Shown: positions 10,192 to 19,729, counted from the first letter of the stretch. The stretch is DNA of 64,000 nt from Bacillus safensis (GCA_030159235.1 BSBG01000001.1:248001-312000); one strand, 5' to 3'. Made by a program: numbers and translations. Notes: generated by a model from the letters alone, not told the origin.

Positions 10192-11706
10192 TTATTGTCC
10201 AAGCAGTTGAGAAAGATAGCCAGATTGGTTGTTTAGCTTTTGAATTGCACTATCCATGGCGTTAAACTTTTTATAGTAACGGGCTTCAACCATCTTCAAA
10301 CGGTCTTGGAACGTACTCATTCGTTTGCCCAAAGAATCAAGGTTTTTACCAAGTCCGTATTCCTTTAATTCCATTGTTGTGCTACCAGCCTTTGTTTGAA
10401 TGCTCTTCGAGAAGGCGGTTAAGGAATTTTGGACACGATAGATGATTCCTTGTTCTTTATATTGCTGCTGCGCTTTGTCTTTATCTTTTGAATCCACATT
10501 TAAACTTCCCGAGATGAACATTTGACTGATCTTCTGCGGATCTTCTTCAATTGCTTTTCTTAGTTTATTATCATCAATGACAAGCTTTCCGCCATCTTTA
10601 TATTTATCTGAAGTGGCAATTCCGATTTGCGTGATCTGAATTTTATTCGCATCACTTGTCGTAATTTCAGCATAAAAGTCACTTCTCATTTTAGAAGCGC
10701 CTGATCGTAAAATGGCATCACTTCTCAGCAAGCCAGACTTTGCAGTCGTTTCCCATAGCTCCACTTCTTTGTCAGACATCCCTTTTTTCTCTTCTGCTGT
10801 TAATGGTTGATAGTCTCTGTTTCTTTTTTCATTGACTTTACCATTAATCTGTTCAACAAGCTCATTGTATTTATCAACAAATTGTTTAATTTTATCAAAG
10901 ATTGCATCCACATCTGTTGAAACGTTTAAGCTGACAGGCTGATCCGTTGTCCCTTTAAGCTCGTACGTAATACCAGCTTGCGTAAATGTATTGTTGTTAT
11001 TCTCCATTTTCAGACCATTAATTTCGTATTGCGCCTTTTGTCCTTGAGTAGTCGCAACCAATTTGTTATCTCCATCTACTTGGAAACCTAATTGCGTTAA
11101 AAATGAAGCCGAATTTCCATCAGCTGCTTTAATATTGACACCCTCACCCGTTGTTCGAGAAGTAAGAGCGATTGTATCCACGTAGTTCGTTCCATCAAAG
11201 ATTTGACCTTTGTAAGCCGTCACACCTAATTGCGAGTTGTTCAGCCTTTTCACGATGTCATCAATTGTATCGGAATCAGAAGTATTGATTGTCACCGTTT
11301 TCGGTTTTGTCGAATCTGGTGTCGTCACTTCAAACGTAAACGTACCATTTGCAGGTGTAAATCCAGATGTACCCGAAGATTTGAAGACAGAAGCTGTCGC
11401 TAGTTGAGTGACATGAATTGAGCCAGAGGTCGCATTTGTTGATCCAGTTGCTGTGACAGCCGCTTCATTTGAGCTTGTCACTTTTTTAGCACCATATGTG
11501 CTTGGATACCCTAAGCTTAAGCTGGAAATCAAATCACCTAATTCTTTTACCTTCGAATTGACCTCACGATAACTGTCCCTTTGCCATTCAAGTGTTTGTT
11601 TCTGGCGTGTCATTTTATCAAGTGGTGCTTGCTCAGTTTTCATTAGTTTTGAGACGATTTCATCAATATCAAACACATTTGAAAATCCAGTAATTCGGTT
11701 AACCAT
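10192..11706 (-). CDS. fliD: Flagellar filament capping protein FliD
   Basis: A 504-aa protein that caps the growing filament and folds incoming flagellin. The N-terminus RITGFSNVFDIDEIVSKLMK and the C-terminal helix (LDSLGKRMSTFQDRLKMVEARYYKKF) are typical of FliD. The middle is a variable, Thr/Ser/Asp-rich surface domain. The length is close to B. subtilis FliD. It is the second gene after the SigD promoter upstream of flaG. Confidence 0.95.
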   Translation of the reverse strand: MVNRITGFSNVFDIDEIVSKLMKTEQAPLDKMTRQKQTLEWQRDSYREVNSKVKELGDLISSLSLGYPSTYGAKKVTSSNEAAVTATGSTNATSGSIHVTQLATASVFKSSGTSGFTPANGTFTFEVTTPDSTKPKTVTINTSDSDTIDDIVKRLNNSQLGVTAYKGQIFDGTNYVDTIALTSRTTGEGVNIKAADGNSASFLTQLGFQVDGDNKLVATTQGQKAQYEINGLKMENNNNTFTQAGITYELKGTTDQPVSLNVSTDVDAIFDKIKQFVDKYNELVEQINGKVNEKRNRDYQPLTAEEKKGMSDKEVELWETTAKSGLLRSDAILRSGASKMRSDFYAEITTSDANKIQITQIGIATSDKYKDGGKLVIDDNKLRKAIEEDPQKISQMFISGSLNVDSKDKDKAQQQYKEQGIIYRVQNSLTAFSKSIQTKAGSTTMELKEYGLGKNLDSLGKRMSTFQDRLKMVEARYYKKFNAMDSAIQKLNNQSGYLSQLLGQ

Positions 11707-11726
11707 TGTTTGTGTTCTCCCTTCAA

Positions 11727-12068
11727 TTACATTCTTTTATCTACAAATAAACCGACAATCTCTGTCATTGCCGCATAGAAATCAAGCCATTCCTTGGAAG
11801 GAATTTCTCTAATAACTTCTTCTGTTTGGTTATCTACGACTTTGACATAATATTCATTGAGTTTTTCATGTAATTCGAATTGAAGATGAAATTGAGTAGG
11901 TTCAATGAGCTTGTTTGCCCCTTGAAGCGTTTTTTCAATTTCTTCTTTTGAAACAACCTTGCCATTTGCTTGTGATTCAGAGTTTACATTGTCATTCTGA
12001 TTATTAGAAACACGGGTTTGAAATGCATCGATAATTGGCTCTAGCGGTGTCAACTTACCAACAGACAT
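11727..12068 (-). CDS. flaG: FlaG family protein (YvyC)
   Basis: A 113-aa FlaG-type protein, thought to influence filament length. The conserved C-terminal portion FELHEKLNEYYVKVVDNQ...IREIPSKEWLDFYAAM is clear. The N-terminal half is Asn/Gln/Ser-rich and probably flexible. It is the first gene of the flaG-fliD-fliS-fliT group and has a strong SigD promoter 35 bases upstream. In B. subtilis hag lies immediately upstream of this gene; here csrA is the next gene. Confidence 0.9.
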   Translation of the reverse strand: MSVGKLTPLEPIIDAFQTRVSNNQNDNVNSESQANGKVVSKEEIEKTLQGANKLIEPTQFHLQFELHEKLNEYYVKVVDNQTEEVIREIPSKEWLDFYAAMTEIVGLFVDKRM

Positions 12069-12102
12069 AGTTATTCAGCTCCTGTGCTTTAATCTATCTT
12101 TT

Positions 12103-12128
12103 ATATCGGCTTTGAATTTTCAAATTAA
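12103..12128 (-). promoter_or_regulatory. SigD promoter upstream of flaG
   Basis: On the minus strand TTAA (12125-12128), 14 bases and a perfect GCCGATAT (12103-12110). This matches the SigD consensus TAAA-N14-16-GCCGATAT. Confidence 0.85.
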
Positions 12129-12215
12129 ATATAGATGGACAGATTTGTTAAAGTTTCATATAGATTATGAACATCCATATCGAACCCTTTTACACTGAGA
12201 AGGCAATTGAATCAG

Positions 12216-12247
12216 ATAAAAAAATCCTCACTTTTTTTGTGAGGATA
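12216..12247 (-). terminator. Terminator at the end of csrA
   Basis: On the minus strand ATCCTCAC, a run of A, then GTGAGGAT and a T-run; the csrA stop codon lies in the hairpin. It ends the flgM-to-csrA transcript. Confidence 0.85.
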
Positions 12248-12452
12248 ATTGAGAGAGGAGATCTAAGGATAAACTCGCAGCACGATTGTTCTCTTCTTGA
12301 ATAGACAGGTACACTTCTTTCCTGTGAATATCAATGTGCTTAGGAGCCTCAATCCCAACTTTCACTTGATCGCCTTCGATTGAAATAATCTTGACTTCAA
12401 TATCATCGCCTATTTGAATCGACTGGTTTAATTTACGTGACAGCACTAACAT
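12228..12452 (-). CDS. csrA: Carbon storage regulator CsrA
   Basis: A 74-aa RNA-binding dimer beginning [20 protein letters not shown], the family hallmark. In Bacillus, CsrA represses translation of hag mRNA and is sequestered by FliW when cytoplasmic flagellin is low. The start overlaps the fliW stop by seven bases, so the antagonist and the repressor are translationally coupled. The repressed gene hag, normally next downstream, is absent here. Confidence 0.96.
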   Translation of the reverse strand: MLVLSRKLNQSIQIGDDIEVKIISIEGDQVKVGIEAPKHIDIHRKEVYLSIQEENNRAASLSLDLLSQLSSQKK

Positions 12453-12880
12453 GAGGATGCCACCTCTAACAAATGTTTTGTATGATAAGCTGAATCATGC
12501 AAAATCACCTGCTTGGCCTTCATGTTTTTCCGGTTCACAATAATAGGCGCTCTTAAATTGGCTGTCGTTTTTTCAATTGATGATTCCATTGTTAAAATAA
12601 CCATTACTTCCACATCATTGGCATCTTCTACTTCCAAAATATCTACAACCGTTTCGTCTAAATCAAATTCGTATTGATTGAAGAATAAAAATGGACTGCT
12701 GACGATAAAGCCTAATGCTGCGTTTTTCAATGATTGAAGAACTAAAAATGGAGACTCTTCTGATAAAGGTAAAATGACAAACTGTTTTTGATCCAGAAAT
12801 CCTGGAATCCCATTAGAGAAGTTGATGATTTGCTCCTCTTTAATTGTCACTTCACCATGGTATTTTGTTTGAATGATCAT
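12446..12880 (-). CDS. fliW: Flagellar assembly factor FliW
   Basis: A 144-aa FliW, which binds either flagellin or CsrA and so ties flagellin synthesis to export. The conserved [16 protein letters not shown] stretch near residue 30 and [17 protein letters not shown] near 110 are present. It lies between yviE and csrA exactly as in B. subtilis, overlapping csrA by seven bases. Confidence 0.95.
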   Translation of the reverse strand: MIIQTKYHGEVTIKEEQIINFSNGIPGFLDQKQFVILPLSEESPFLVLQSLKNAALGFIVSSPFLFFNQYEFDLDETVVDILEVEDANDVEVMVILTMESSIEKTTANLRAPIIVNRKNMKAKQVILHDSAYHTKHLLEVASSC

Positions 12881-12908
12881 AATTCACGACCTTTTTCGTT
12901 TTTCTTAA

Positions 12909-13487
12909 CTATACCTTATCACCATTTTGGCCCGTTTCGTCAACTTCTATTTTTAATTCTGGGTATTGTAACATATCAATATTGACCTTACCTGGCTGGT
13001 AGTTAACGATTGGTTTATGAGGTGTTGCCTCTATGACGGCCTTTTTCGGCTCCACATCAATTTGAAGCTCTGAAGGCTGATAATGAATTTTCACACTAAA
13101 GAATGAAGGGATCACACCAATGGTGAATTGTTTTGCTGGAGGACTGCCATTGATTTTGGCAAACTCAGCAATCGCATTGCCACCATTCTCGATCTTGATG
13201 AGTTCACTTCCTTCTTCCGCTCTTCGGCCCATTCCTTCTCCAACAGCACGTTTCCCCTCAGCTGCCCATTCCTCAGAACGTCTAAAAATCGATTTGATAT
13301 CCATATCGGCAAATGCCTCGGTTTGATCAATGGTTAATTTCGACGATGTCCTCGTGATATTCATGACAGCTCGCGGCTGTTGAATATCAAGATCTGCTCG
13401 TGGCTGTTCTACTTCTTGTCTGGAAGGAGTTGTCGACATTTGCAGCTTTGCATAGGTTTGCTGCATTAACAATCTAGGGATTTGCAT
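12909..13487 (-). CDS. yviE: YviE, DUF6470 family protein
   Basis: A 192-aa protein of unknown function found in Bacillus flagellar operons between flgL and fliW. It begins MQIPRLLMQQTYAKLQM and contains repeated motifs of the form DI(Q/K)QPRAVM, QPSELQIDVEPKKAVIEATPHKP and QPGKVNIDM, suggesting a repeated beta-rich unit. The ATG at 13487 follows GGAGGTG and is preferred over the frame start at 13520. No membrane segment is present. Confidence 0.85.
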   Translation of the reverse strand: MQIPRLLMQQTYAKLQMSTTPSRQEVEQPRADLDIQQPRAVMNITRTSSKLTIDQTEAFADMDIKSIFRRSEEWAAEGKRAVGEGMGRRAEEGSELIKIENGGNAIAEFAKINGSPPAKQFTIGVIPSFFSVKIHYQPSELQIDVEPKKAVIEATPHKPIVNYQPGKVNIDMLQYPELKIEVDETGQNGDKV

Positions 13488-13533
13488 ACATTCACCTCCA
13501 TGATGCAAAAAAGCACCCAACGGATGCTTTTTA

Positions 13534-14445
13534 TTATCTTAAGAAATCAACAAGAGATGGCTGAATGACTTTAGCTGTTGTCGCTAAAGCAGCTCTATTC
13601 ACAGTCTCTTGTGTAAGAAGATCAAGAATTGCTTTTTCACTTTCAACATCTTCATTATCTGATTTAGCATTTTTCAGTACTTCGAATTGTGAAGTCAAAC
13701 GACTGTCTACTAAATCAACACGATTCGTGCGAGCACCTAGGTCAGATCGCTCAGCACTCATCACTTCTTTAAACTGATCAATATTTGCTAATGCATCATC
13801 AGAATTCGTGAACGTGCCATTTTTCAATGAGTTTTCTAAATCCGTCAGCATTTCAATGACATTTTGACCGCTGGCAGACTGTCCACCGAACGCTGAGATT
13901 GGATTTGAGTTCACATTTAAAGAAATACCATCAGAAATGTTCGATTTAACAGCATTCGCATCTGTATAATTTTCGAAATTAAATGTATACGTTCCGTCTG
14001 CATTCTCGACAACTGGTTTAACATTTGTATTTGTCCCATTAAATACGAACTTACCTAGCATTTGAGTGTTCATTGCATCAATGATTTGTTTCTTCATCTG
14101 ACCAATTTCCACTCCGATAGCTGCTAAATCTTCAGGCTGCTTTGTTCCGTTAGCTGCATCAAGCACTTTATCTCGTACATTTGACATAATATCAATGATT
14201 TCTGTAACACTTGTTTCAGATGTATCAATCCAGTTTCGTGCTTCATTTAAGTTATTCTGATATTGTTCATTTCGAAACATGGCAGTACTATATTGAAGGC
14301 TTTTGACTGCTGCAACAGGATCATCAGATGTTTTCGTAAAACGTTTTCCTGTTTGTGCCTGTTCATTAATTTTAGATAGTTTTTCATAACTTTTACTAAT
14401 ATTACGCAGTGAATTTTGTGAAATCATACCTTGTGTGACTCGCAT
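13534..14445 (-). CDS. flgL: Flagellar hook-associated protein 3 (FlgL)
   Basis: A 303-aa junction protein between hook and filament. It is flagellin-like: the N-terminal helix (MRVTQGMISQNSLRNISKSYEKL) and a C-terminal helix (LLTQETVNRAALATTAKVIQPSLVDFL) pack in the filament core, with a Asn/Asp-rich middle. It lies nine bases after flgK in the same operon. It is the closest thing to a flagellin in the window; its hook-associated identity is supported by the position next to flgK. Confidence 0.94.
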   Translation of the reverse strand: MRVTQGMISQNSLRNISKSYEKLSKINEQAQTGKRFTKTSDDPVAAVKSLQYSTAMFRNEQYQNNLNEARNWIDTSETSVTEIIDIMSNVRDKVLDAANGTKQPEDLAAIGVEIGQMKKQIIDAMNTQMLGKFVFNGTNTNVKPVVENADGTYTFNFENYTDANAVKSNISDGISLNVNSNPISAFGGQSASGQNVIEMLTDLENSLKNGTFTNSDDALANIDQFKEVMSAERSDLGARTNRVDLVDSRLTSQFEVLKNAKSDNEDVESEKAILDLLTQETVNRAALATTAKVIQPSLVDFLR

Positions 14446-14454
14446 CAGTTATCC

Positions 14455-15975
14455 CTACCTTCCTACGACACCCATGCCGTTTATTACTTTATCCAATATT
14501 TCATCTTGTAATGTCATAATTCTCGCAGCAGCATTATATGCATGTTGAAATTGAATCATATTCGTCATTTCTTCATCAATCGAGACAGCACTAGTCGACA
14601 TTCTACGTTCATTGGCTGAATTGACAAGAGCGGCTGAACTGCTTTCCAGCGTCATGTTCTTTTTCCCTTGTATCCCCATCTCAGCGATGACATTTTGGTA
14701 GTAATCCTGAATTGTCGTTGTATTACCACCGATTGGTAACTTTAAGTTTTGAATATCAGCTAATTTCGTTGCATTCGATCCGTCACCTTGTGTTTGATTG
14801 AGCGATGCTGCAATATTATCTGTTGATGCTAAAATGACATCACTCACTTTAATACGAGCTGCTAGGCCTTTATTCAAATCATTGTTGTTCTCAATATCAA
14901 AAAAGTCCTGGCCACTTGTCCCATTTAACGTGTAACCCTGCTTATGAACTTCATTAAATGTATCCATGAAAACTTGTGCGACTTCATCAAGCTCTGCAAG
15001 CATATCAGGATACATACCTTTTTCAGCACCATTTGACATGTAGCCATAAGCCTCAACAAGTGCCTTTACTTTACCGTTCACTTGTAATTGGTCCGCTGCA
15101 ATGGTTGTTGTTCCGAATTGTAGTGAGTTGACAAGTCCCGTTGTATTATCATAGGAGATTTGCAGTTCAGACTTTTCGTTCGTAATACCATTCAAAATGG
15201 TTCCAGTAGATTGTCCATTTGCACCGATAATGTCGATGTTGACAGTTCCTTCAGCAATTTTGAGTGCATTACCGCCAGGTGGATTGTAGCTGACCTTAAT
15301 ATCAACAAGTGAAGATAATTGATCTACCAAAGCATCACGGGTATCATAAAGATCATTTGGAAGATATCCATTTGGTTCAACTGCTGCAATCTGTTTGTTC
15401 ACTTCATCTATTTGAGATAAAAGAGTGTTTACATCCTTGGCTGTAGAATCGAGTTCCGTTTTCAAATTCTTTTGTATCGTTGTTAAAGAAGAATTAAGCA
15501 GACGGAATTGATCCACTAAAGCCTGTGCACTTGTTTTAACAACTGTTCGTGCAGAAGCCGTATCAGCATTTTTTGTTTCCGATAGCACCTGTAATGATTT
15601 CCAAAGGTTATCAAAAGCTCTGTTCAAGCCTTCATCCGTCAAATCATTCATAACCCCTTCCATCTGTGAAAGGGCATCAGATTTCGTTGAGTAGTAAGAC
15701 AAGTTGTTGTTATGATCTCTATACTGTAGATCTAAAAAGCTGTCTCGAATTCTTTCAACCGTTCCAACTTGTACGCCTGTCCCCATTTGACCATATGTCT
15801 TGCCGTCATAAACAGAAAGGACTGGATAAGGATTATCTGCTTTAAAGGTAACTCTTTGTCTTGAGTAGCCCTCCGTATTTGCATTGGAGACGTTGTTTGA
15901 TGTGACATAAAGCCCTGCACGCTGGGCTGTGATTCCTCTTTTTGCCGTTTCTAGTCCCATGAATGTAGAACCCAT
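14455..15975 (-). CDS. flgK: Flagellar hook-associated protein 1 (FlgK)
   Basis: A 506-aa hook-filament junction protein. The N-terminal motif (GLETAKRGITAQ, then NNVSNANTEGYSRQRV) is the flagellar rod/hook family signature, and the C-terminus (MIQFQHAYNAAARIMTLQDEILD) is the matching coiled segment. The length is nearly that of B. subtilis FlgK. flgN, its chaperone gene, is directly upstream. Confidence 0.95.
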   Translation of the reverse strand: MGSTFMGLETAKRGITAQRAGLYVTSNNVSNANTEGYSRQRVTFKADNPYPVLSVYDGKTYGQMGTGVQVGTVERIRDSFLDLQYRDHNNNLSYYSTKSDALSQMEGVMNDLTDEGLNRAFDNLWKSLQVLSETKNADTASARTVVKTSAQALVDQFRLLNSSLTTIQKNLKTELDSTAKDVNTLLSQIDEVNKQIAAVEPNGYLPNDLYDTRDALVDQLSSLVDIKVSYNPPGGNALKIAEGTVNIDIIGANGQSTGTILNGITNEKSELQISYDNTTGLVNSLQFGTTTIAADQLQVNGKVKALVEAYGYMSNGAEKGMYPDMLAELDEVAQVFMDTFNEVHKQGYTLNGTSGQDFFDIENNNDLNKGLAARIKVSDVILASTDNIAASLNQTQGDGSNATKLADIQNLKLPIGGNTTTIQDYYQNVIAEMGIQGKKNMTLESSSAALVNSANERRMSTSAVSIDEEMTNMIQFQHAYNAAARIMTLQDEILDKVINGMGVVGR

Positions 15976-15990
15976 TGGTATCCTCCTTGT

Positions 15991-16473
15991 TTACGCCTTT
16001 GAATCAAACAAAGCCCTCTGCTGTTTAGGCTTTGAACTATCAAGACCATTTTGTCCGTAATTCATATTTTCTTTATTAGGGTTAACGAGATCGAATGTCA
16101 GTGAAATAAATTGAAGTGACTGCTGAATGAGCTGTTTGTTCAGTTCATTTACATCTTTTAGTTCCACGATGATGTCATTTAGTTTCTCATATAACGAAAT
16201 GAGCTCTTCTTGATCTGTACCTTCAGCCTTTTCGATACATGCGGTAATGGTTGGGGGGTGATCACTTTGTAAAAATTGAACTGTCGCTTCAATTCGTTTT
16301 TCTTCTAATTGAGAAATAGCCTGAATATACTTTTGCTCTAAATTCAGAACCTCTGAAAGAGCATCGATCTCATTGCTTTTCAGCATTTCTGTTTTATCCT
16401 TAGACAGCTTTAAAAGCTGTTCATGCAATCCATAGAGACGATGCAGTTCTTCAATAATTATTTTAACTGACAT
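15991..16473 (-). CDS. flgN: FlgN family chaperone (YvyG)
   Basis: A 160-aa helical protein in the flgN position, expected to chaperone FlgK and FlgL for export. It begins SVKIIIEELHRLYGLHEQLLKLSKDKTEMLKS and has the heptad-like charged helices of the family. The start ATG is preceded by GGGAGC. It lies between flgM (18 bases) and flgK (15 bases). Confidence 0.88.
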   Translation of the reverse strand: MSVKIIIEELHRLYGLHEQLLKLSKDKTEMLKSNEIDALSEVLNLEQKYIQAISQLEEKRIEATVQFLQSDHPPTITACIEKAEGTDQEELISLYEKLNDIIVELKDVNELNKQLIQQSLQFISLTFDLVNPNKENMNYGQNGLDSSKPKQQRALFDSKA

Positions 16474-16491
16474 TCACGCTGCTCCCTTTTG

Positions 16492-16755
16492 TTATTGTTG
16501 TTTATAAAAATTCAGCATTTTATCTGCAATGCCTTTTGTGTCTACTTGATATGTTCCGGCTTCAATGCTTTTTTTAATTTGGTCTATTTTATCTTGGCGT
16601 TCTCTCATAATATTCGGCACCTTTTGCATTTCGATTGCCTTTTTAGAAATTTCGACTTTATCAGTTGTTTTCGCTTGATTCGATTGCAACGTTTGTTTCT
16701 CATATGTTTTCTTGTAAGGATTTACTGGTTGTGTTCCATATCGATTAATTTTCAC
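16492..16755 (-). CDS. flgM: Anti-sigma-D factor FlgM
   Basis: An 87-aa FlgM, which holds SigD inactive until the hook-basal body is complete. The C-terminal sigma-binding part contains KVEISKKAIEMQKVPNIMRERQDKIDQIK. The start is GTG with AGAGGA upstream. A SigD-type promoter lies 50 bases upstream, giving the negative feedback known in B. subtilis. Confidence 0.93.
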   Translation of the reverse strand: MKINRYGTQPVNPYKKTYEKQTLQSNQAKTTDKVEISKKAIEMQKVPNIMRERQDKIDQIKKSIEAGTYQVDTKGIADKMLNFYKQQ

Positions 16756-16802
16756 GGGATTCCTCTCGCTTTCCGTTACAGTCTGTCTTGATTCTATCCA
16801 TT

Positions 16803-16829
16803 TTATCGACCAAACTGCAACTTAGTTTA
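16803..16829 (-). promoter_or_regulatory. SigD promoter of flgM
   Basis: On the minus strand TAAA (16826-16829), 15 bases and GTCGATAA (16803-16810), six of eight matches to GCCGATAT. It lies just beyond the yvyF stop codon. Confidence 0.7.
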
Positions 16830-16834
16830 GGGAA

Positions 16835-17254
16835 TCAGTCGTTTTTAGGATTAATGGCATAATAGGTGTCTTTTTTCCTAGATTCAATCTCCCTTTTACG
16901 CTCCTCTTCTTGGTTCATTTGGCTGATTTGTGAATGAATATCCTGTTCACATTGGCTGCACAGCTTGTTTTTTCTGATCGGTTTGCCGCATCTTTCACAA
17001 GGATAGTTGATATTCGGAAATTGACTAATTTGAAGTCTCTTCAAACGGATAAATTTCAAGATTAATTCTTCATCAACTTCTGTTGCATCTACTATTTCAG
17101 GAATCGTTGATTGTCTATTACTTTGCTTCCTCAAGAATTTATAAACGATATCAAAAGAACGTTCTTCTTCTTCAAAGCATTTGTTACAAACCGTTTGGAT
17201 GGTGGTTTTTAAGAATAGCTGATTACATTGTGGACAGTTTGCCAATTGATTCAT
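16835..17254 (-). CDS. yvyF: YvyF, zinc-ribbon protein of the flagellar operon
   Basis: A 139-aa protein with three CxxC pairs (CPQC, CNKC near the N-terminus; CERC and CSQC near residue 95-110), suggesting two zinc-binding ribbons around a helical middle. The family is a conserved member of Bacillus flagellar operons and is proposed to regulate them. The ATG at 17254 has AAGGGG eight bases upstream and is preferred over the TTG two codons earlier. It lies between comFC and flgM. Confidence 0.87.
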   Translation of the reverse strand: MNQLANCPQCNQLFLKTTIQTVCNKCFEEEERSFDIVYKFLRKQSNRQSTIPEIVDATEVDEELILKFIRLKRLQISQFPNINYPCERCGKPIRKNKLCSQCEQDIHSQISQMNQEEERKREIESRKKDTYYAINPKND

Positions 17255-17311
17255 AACCAAAACCCCTTACGTTATTTTCTTTTCTTATTATCGGTTGATT
17301 ATCATGATTTT

Positions 17312-17998
17312 TTAACTACGTATCAACGTAAAAGAAGAAACACTTTTGGCACCTGCGTTTTTTAAAATTCTTGCCGCATCATAGATGGTTGCTCCCGTTG
17401 TATAGATATCATCAACTAATATAATATCTTTTTGAACAATCGCATCTGTGTGCTTTATTTGAAACAGCCCCTTTTGATCCAGGCGTTCATTTTTCTTTTT
17501 TTTGGATTGCTTACTTTGATGTATTTTCACGAGTGGCTGCAATATCGGTTTACCTATCATGGAGGCGATGATGACGGACTGATTAAATCCTCTTTCTTTT
17601 AGCCTTTCATGACTTAAAGGGATCGGGATCAGCAAAGGTTCTTTCATGCAGAAGGAATACTTAAATGCTGCTTGTACATCTTGTTTAAACAGCTCAACTA
17701 AAGCCGTATCACCCCGAAATTTAAATCGGGCAAGGACATCTTTCATCAACTCGTTGTAAGTATAAACTGACCTATTTTTCTCAAGGACTTTCGTAGAATC
17801 AGGGCGGTCATTCCATCTATAACAGTCCTGGCACAATTGGTCATTTAACTGCGCCCTTCCGCATGTTGGACAAATAGGGCGTTCAATCTTTACTAAGTGA
17901 TTCTTACATGCTACACAAAGACGATCATCATTTAATAGAAGTAATGATTTCCATGTAAAAGCAGGCACAAAATGCCCCTCACAAATTGGACAAATCAA
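17312..17998 (-). CDS. comFC: ComF family protein ComFC
   Basis: A 228-aa phosphoribosyltransferase-fold protein required for natural transformation, acting with ComFA in DNA uptake. An N-terminal zinc finger (CPIC, CVAC, CPTC, CQDC) precedes a PRTase domain with the PRPP-binding motif ILVDDIYTTGATIYDAARIL near residue 190. The start is TTG overlapping the comFB stop as TTGA. It is the third gene of comF. Confidence 0.93.
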   Translation of the reverse strand: MICPICEGHFVPAFTWKSLLLLNDDRLCVACKNHLVKIERPICPTCGRAQLNDQLCQDCYRWNDRPDSTKVLEKNRSVYTYNELMKDVLARFKFRGDTALVELFKQDVQAAFKYSFCMKEPLLIPIPLSHERLKERGFNQSVIIASMIGKPILQPLVKIHQSKQSKKKKNERLDQKGLFQIKHTDAIVQKDIILVDDIYTTGATIYDAARILKNAGAKSVSSFTLIRS

Positions 17999-18288
17999 TT
18001 GCTTTCCTTGTTCATCGGCAGGCGGTTTTCACACCTTGGAAATGTGGAGACCTTGGAAGCAGCTTCTGTCAGAATGACCAACATAGCAGTATTCTTCTGT
18101 TTATCCACCATCTCAGATTTACTGTAGGATATTTTATCGCTATCTGTTATATATTGCGGCTTCACTTGATTCAGTGAAATCGCTAATACATCTTCCATAC
18201 ACTTTTCACAATGACAAATCATGTTTAATTGGTTGAGATATTGATAGAGGATTTCCTTGAGTAATATTTCTTTTGCATTGAGTAGCAT
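17995..18288 (-). CDS. comFB: Late competence protein ComFB
   Basis: A 97-aa ComFB, a protein reported to bind cyclic di-GMP. The motif CHCEKCMEDVLAISLNQVKPQY and the segment DKQKNTAMLVILTEA match the family. The ATG at 18288 has AGGAGAG upstream; the longer frame to 18387 lacks a binding site and runs back into comFA. It lies 64 bases after comFA and overlaps comFC. Confidence 0.93.
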   Translation of the reverse strand: MLLNAKEILLKEILYQYLNQLNMICHCEKCMEDVLAISLNQVKPQYITDSDKISYSKSEMVDKQKNTAMLVILTEAASKVSTFPRCENRLPMNKESN

Positions 18289-18352
18289 ATTTTGTCTCTC
18301 CTGCCATGTGTGTATTGTGAATATAATGTACCATGATTTAGTTGAGCCCACA

Positions 18353-19729
18353 CTATTTTTCAGAAAACTCTTTTGCAGCCTTATCATTCATTTTTACGAT
18401 ATGCTTCTTTGCTTGTTTCATACTTCTTGTTAAACCAAAATGAAAAAAGAAAACATCTCCTGTAAAATAATCAGGATGTCTACCTGCTCTTCCAGAAATC
18501 TGAACAAGTGCACTCTCTGTAAAAATAGTAGATTCTGAACCTAGTACCCCCACTTGAACATTTGGTATGGTTACGCCTCTTTCTAGAATAGTGGTTGTAA
18601 CTAGCACATCGTATGCGTAATCTCTGAAGTGCTGAACCTTTTGTTTCCTGTCTGGATCATCAGCAGATACTCCCTCTACGTTTAGGGAGTGTTCTTGAAG
18701 AATCTTCGTTACCTTCTTCATGGAAGCAATTGAAGGAACAAAAAGTAACACTCTTCTCTCCTTTTTGATATGTCTCTGCATCCAACTCATCACTTTAGAA
18801 GGCAGCTGATTCTTTTTTAATTTCTTTTTCCATTGTCCAATCCATTGAAAAGACGGAACCGGTAACGGTTGTTGATGAAAACGCAAAGGAATTTTTATCG
18901 CTTCCAGTTTTCTACGAGAAACCTCTCTTGTCATTTTTTTAGAGGGGGTCGCACTTAAATAAATCCTAATCCCTCCTTTCTTTCTCATCGCCTTTTGAAC
19001 AGCAAACTGGAGGCGTTCATCCATTGAATAAGGAAAGGCATCGACTTCATCCACAATAAGCACATCAAATGCATTTTTATATCTCATCAGTTGATGGGTT
19101 GTGGCGATCACAAGTGGTGCTATTTGGAATCTTTGAGAACTGCCGCCATAAAGAACGGCTATTTTCATTCCTTGAAATGCTTTCCTAAGCCGTGGTTCGA
19201 GTTCAAGCACAACATCTGTTCTAGGTGTCGCAATACAGACACTCATTCCTTGTTTTAACGCATATTCGATTCCGTGAAAAAGCACCTCTGTTTTCCCTGC
19301 CCCGCAAACCGCCCAGACGAGTAGATCAAATTTATTTTTAATCGCTTCGATCATTTTTTCTGACGCTCTTTTTTGTCCTTTAGACAGCTCACCCTGCCAT
19401 GTTAATTCGGCTCGACATATTTCTACCATTTGTGGCCCCGCCCATTCATAAAGAAATCCACATTCAGTCACTTTCCCCATCATGATGCATGACCTACAAT
19501 ACACACAATCTTTTTGACACACTTCACACGGAGAGTAAGCAAAGTACCGTTTGTGTGATACACCACACCGGAAGCATGTAAAACCATTTGCTTTCCTCTC
19601 AATGGCAGGTGTCCGATTGACTAAGCCTTTCTCCTCCAGCCAATCCAAATTGGACTGTGAGCACCTTGTTTCAATGGTAAGTAGATGACGTGAATACAGC
19701 TGCCGCCTTAGTTTCATTGCTTTGTCCAT
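18353..19729 (-). CDS. comFA: ComFA, DEAD-box ATPase for DNA uptake
   Basis: A 458-aa superfamily 2 helicase-like ATPase that drives single-stranded DNA through the ComEC channel. A four-cysteine zinc finger (CFRC...CEVC, CVYC, CRSC) comes first, then Walker A (CGAGKTE), DEVDAFPYS, SATPSK and the C-terminal QISGRAGRHPDY motif. The length is close to B. subtilis ComFA. The ATG at 19729 is chosen, but nearby GTG and TTG codons make the exact start uncertain. AT-boxes of ComK type lie upstream. Confidence 0.92.
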   Translation of the reverse strand: MDKAMKLRRQLYSRHLLTIETRCSQSNLDWLEEKGLVNRTPAIERKANGFTCFRCGVSHKRYFAYSPCEVCQKDCVYCRSCIMMGKVTECGFLYEWAGPQMVEICRAELTWQGELSKGQKRASEKMIEAIKNKFDLLVWAVCGAGKTEVLFHGIEYALKQGMSVCIATPRTDVVLELEPRLRKAFQGMKIAVLYGGSSQRFQIAPLVIATTHQLMRYKNAFDVLIVDEVDAFPYSMDERLQFAVQKAMRKKGGIRIYLSATPSKKMTREVSRRKLEAIKIPLRFHQQPLPVPSFQWIGQWKKKLKKNQLPSKVMSWMQRHIKKERRVLLFVPSIASMKKVTKILQEHSLNVEGVSADDPDRKQKVQHFRDYAYDVLVTTTILERGVTIPNVQVGVLGSESTIFTESALVQISGRAGRHPDYFTGDVFFFHFGLTRSMKQAKKHIVKMNDKAAKEFSEK

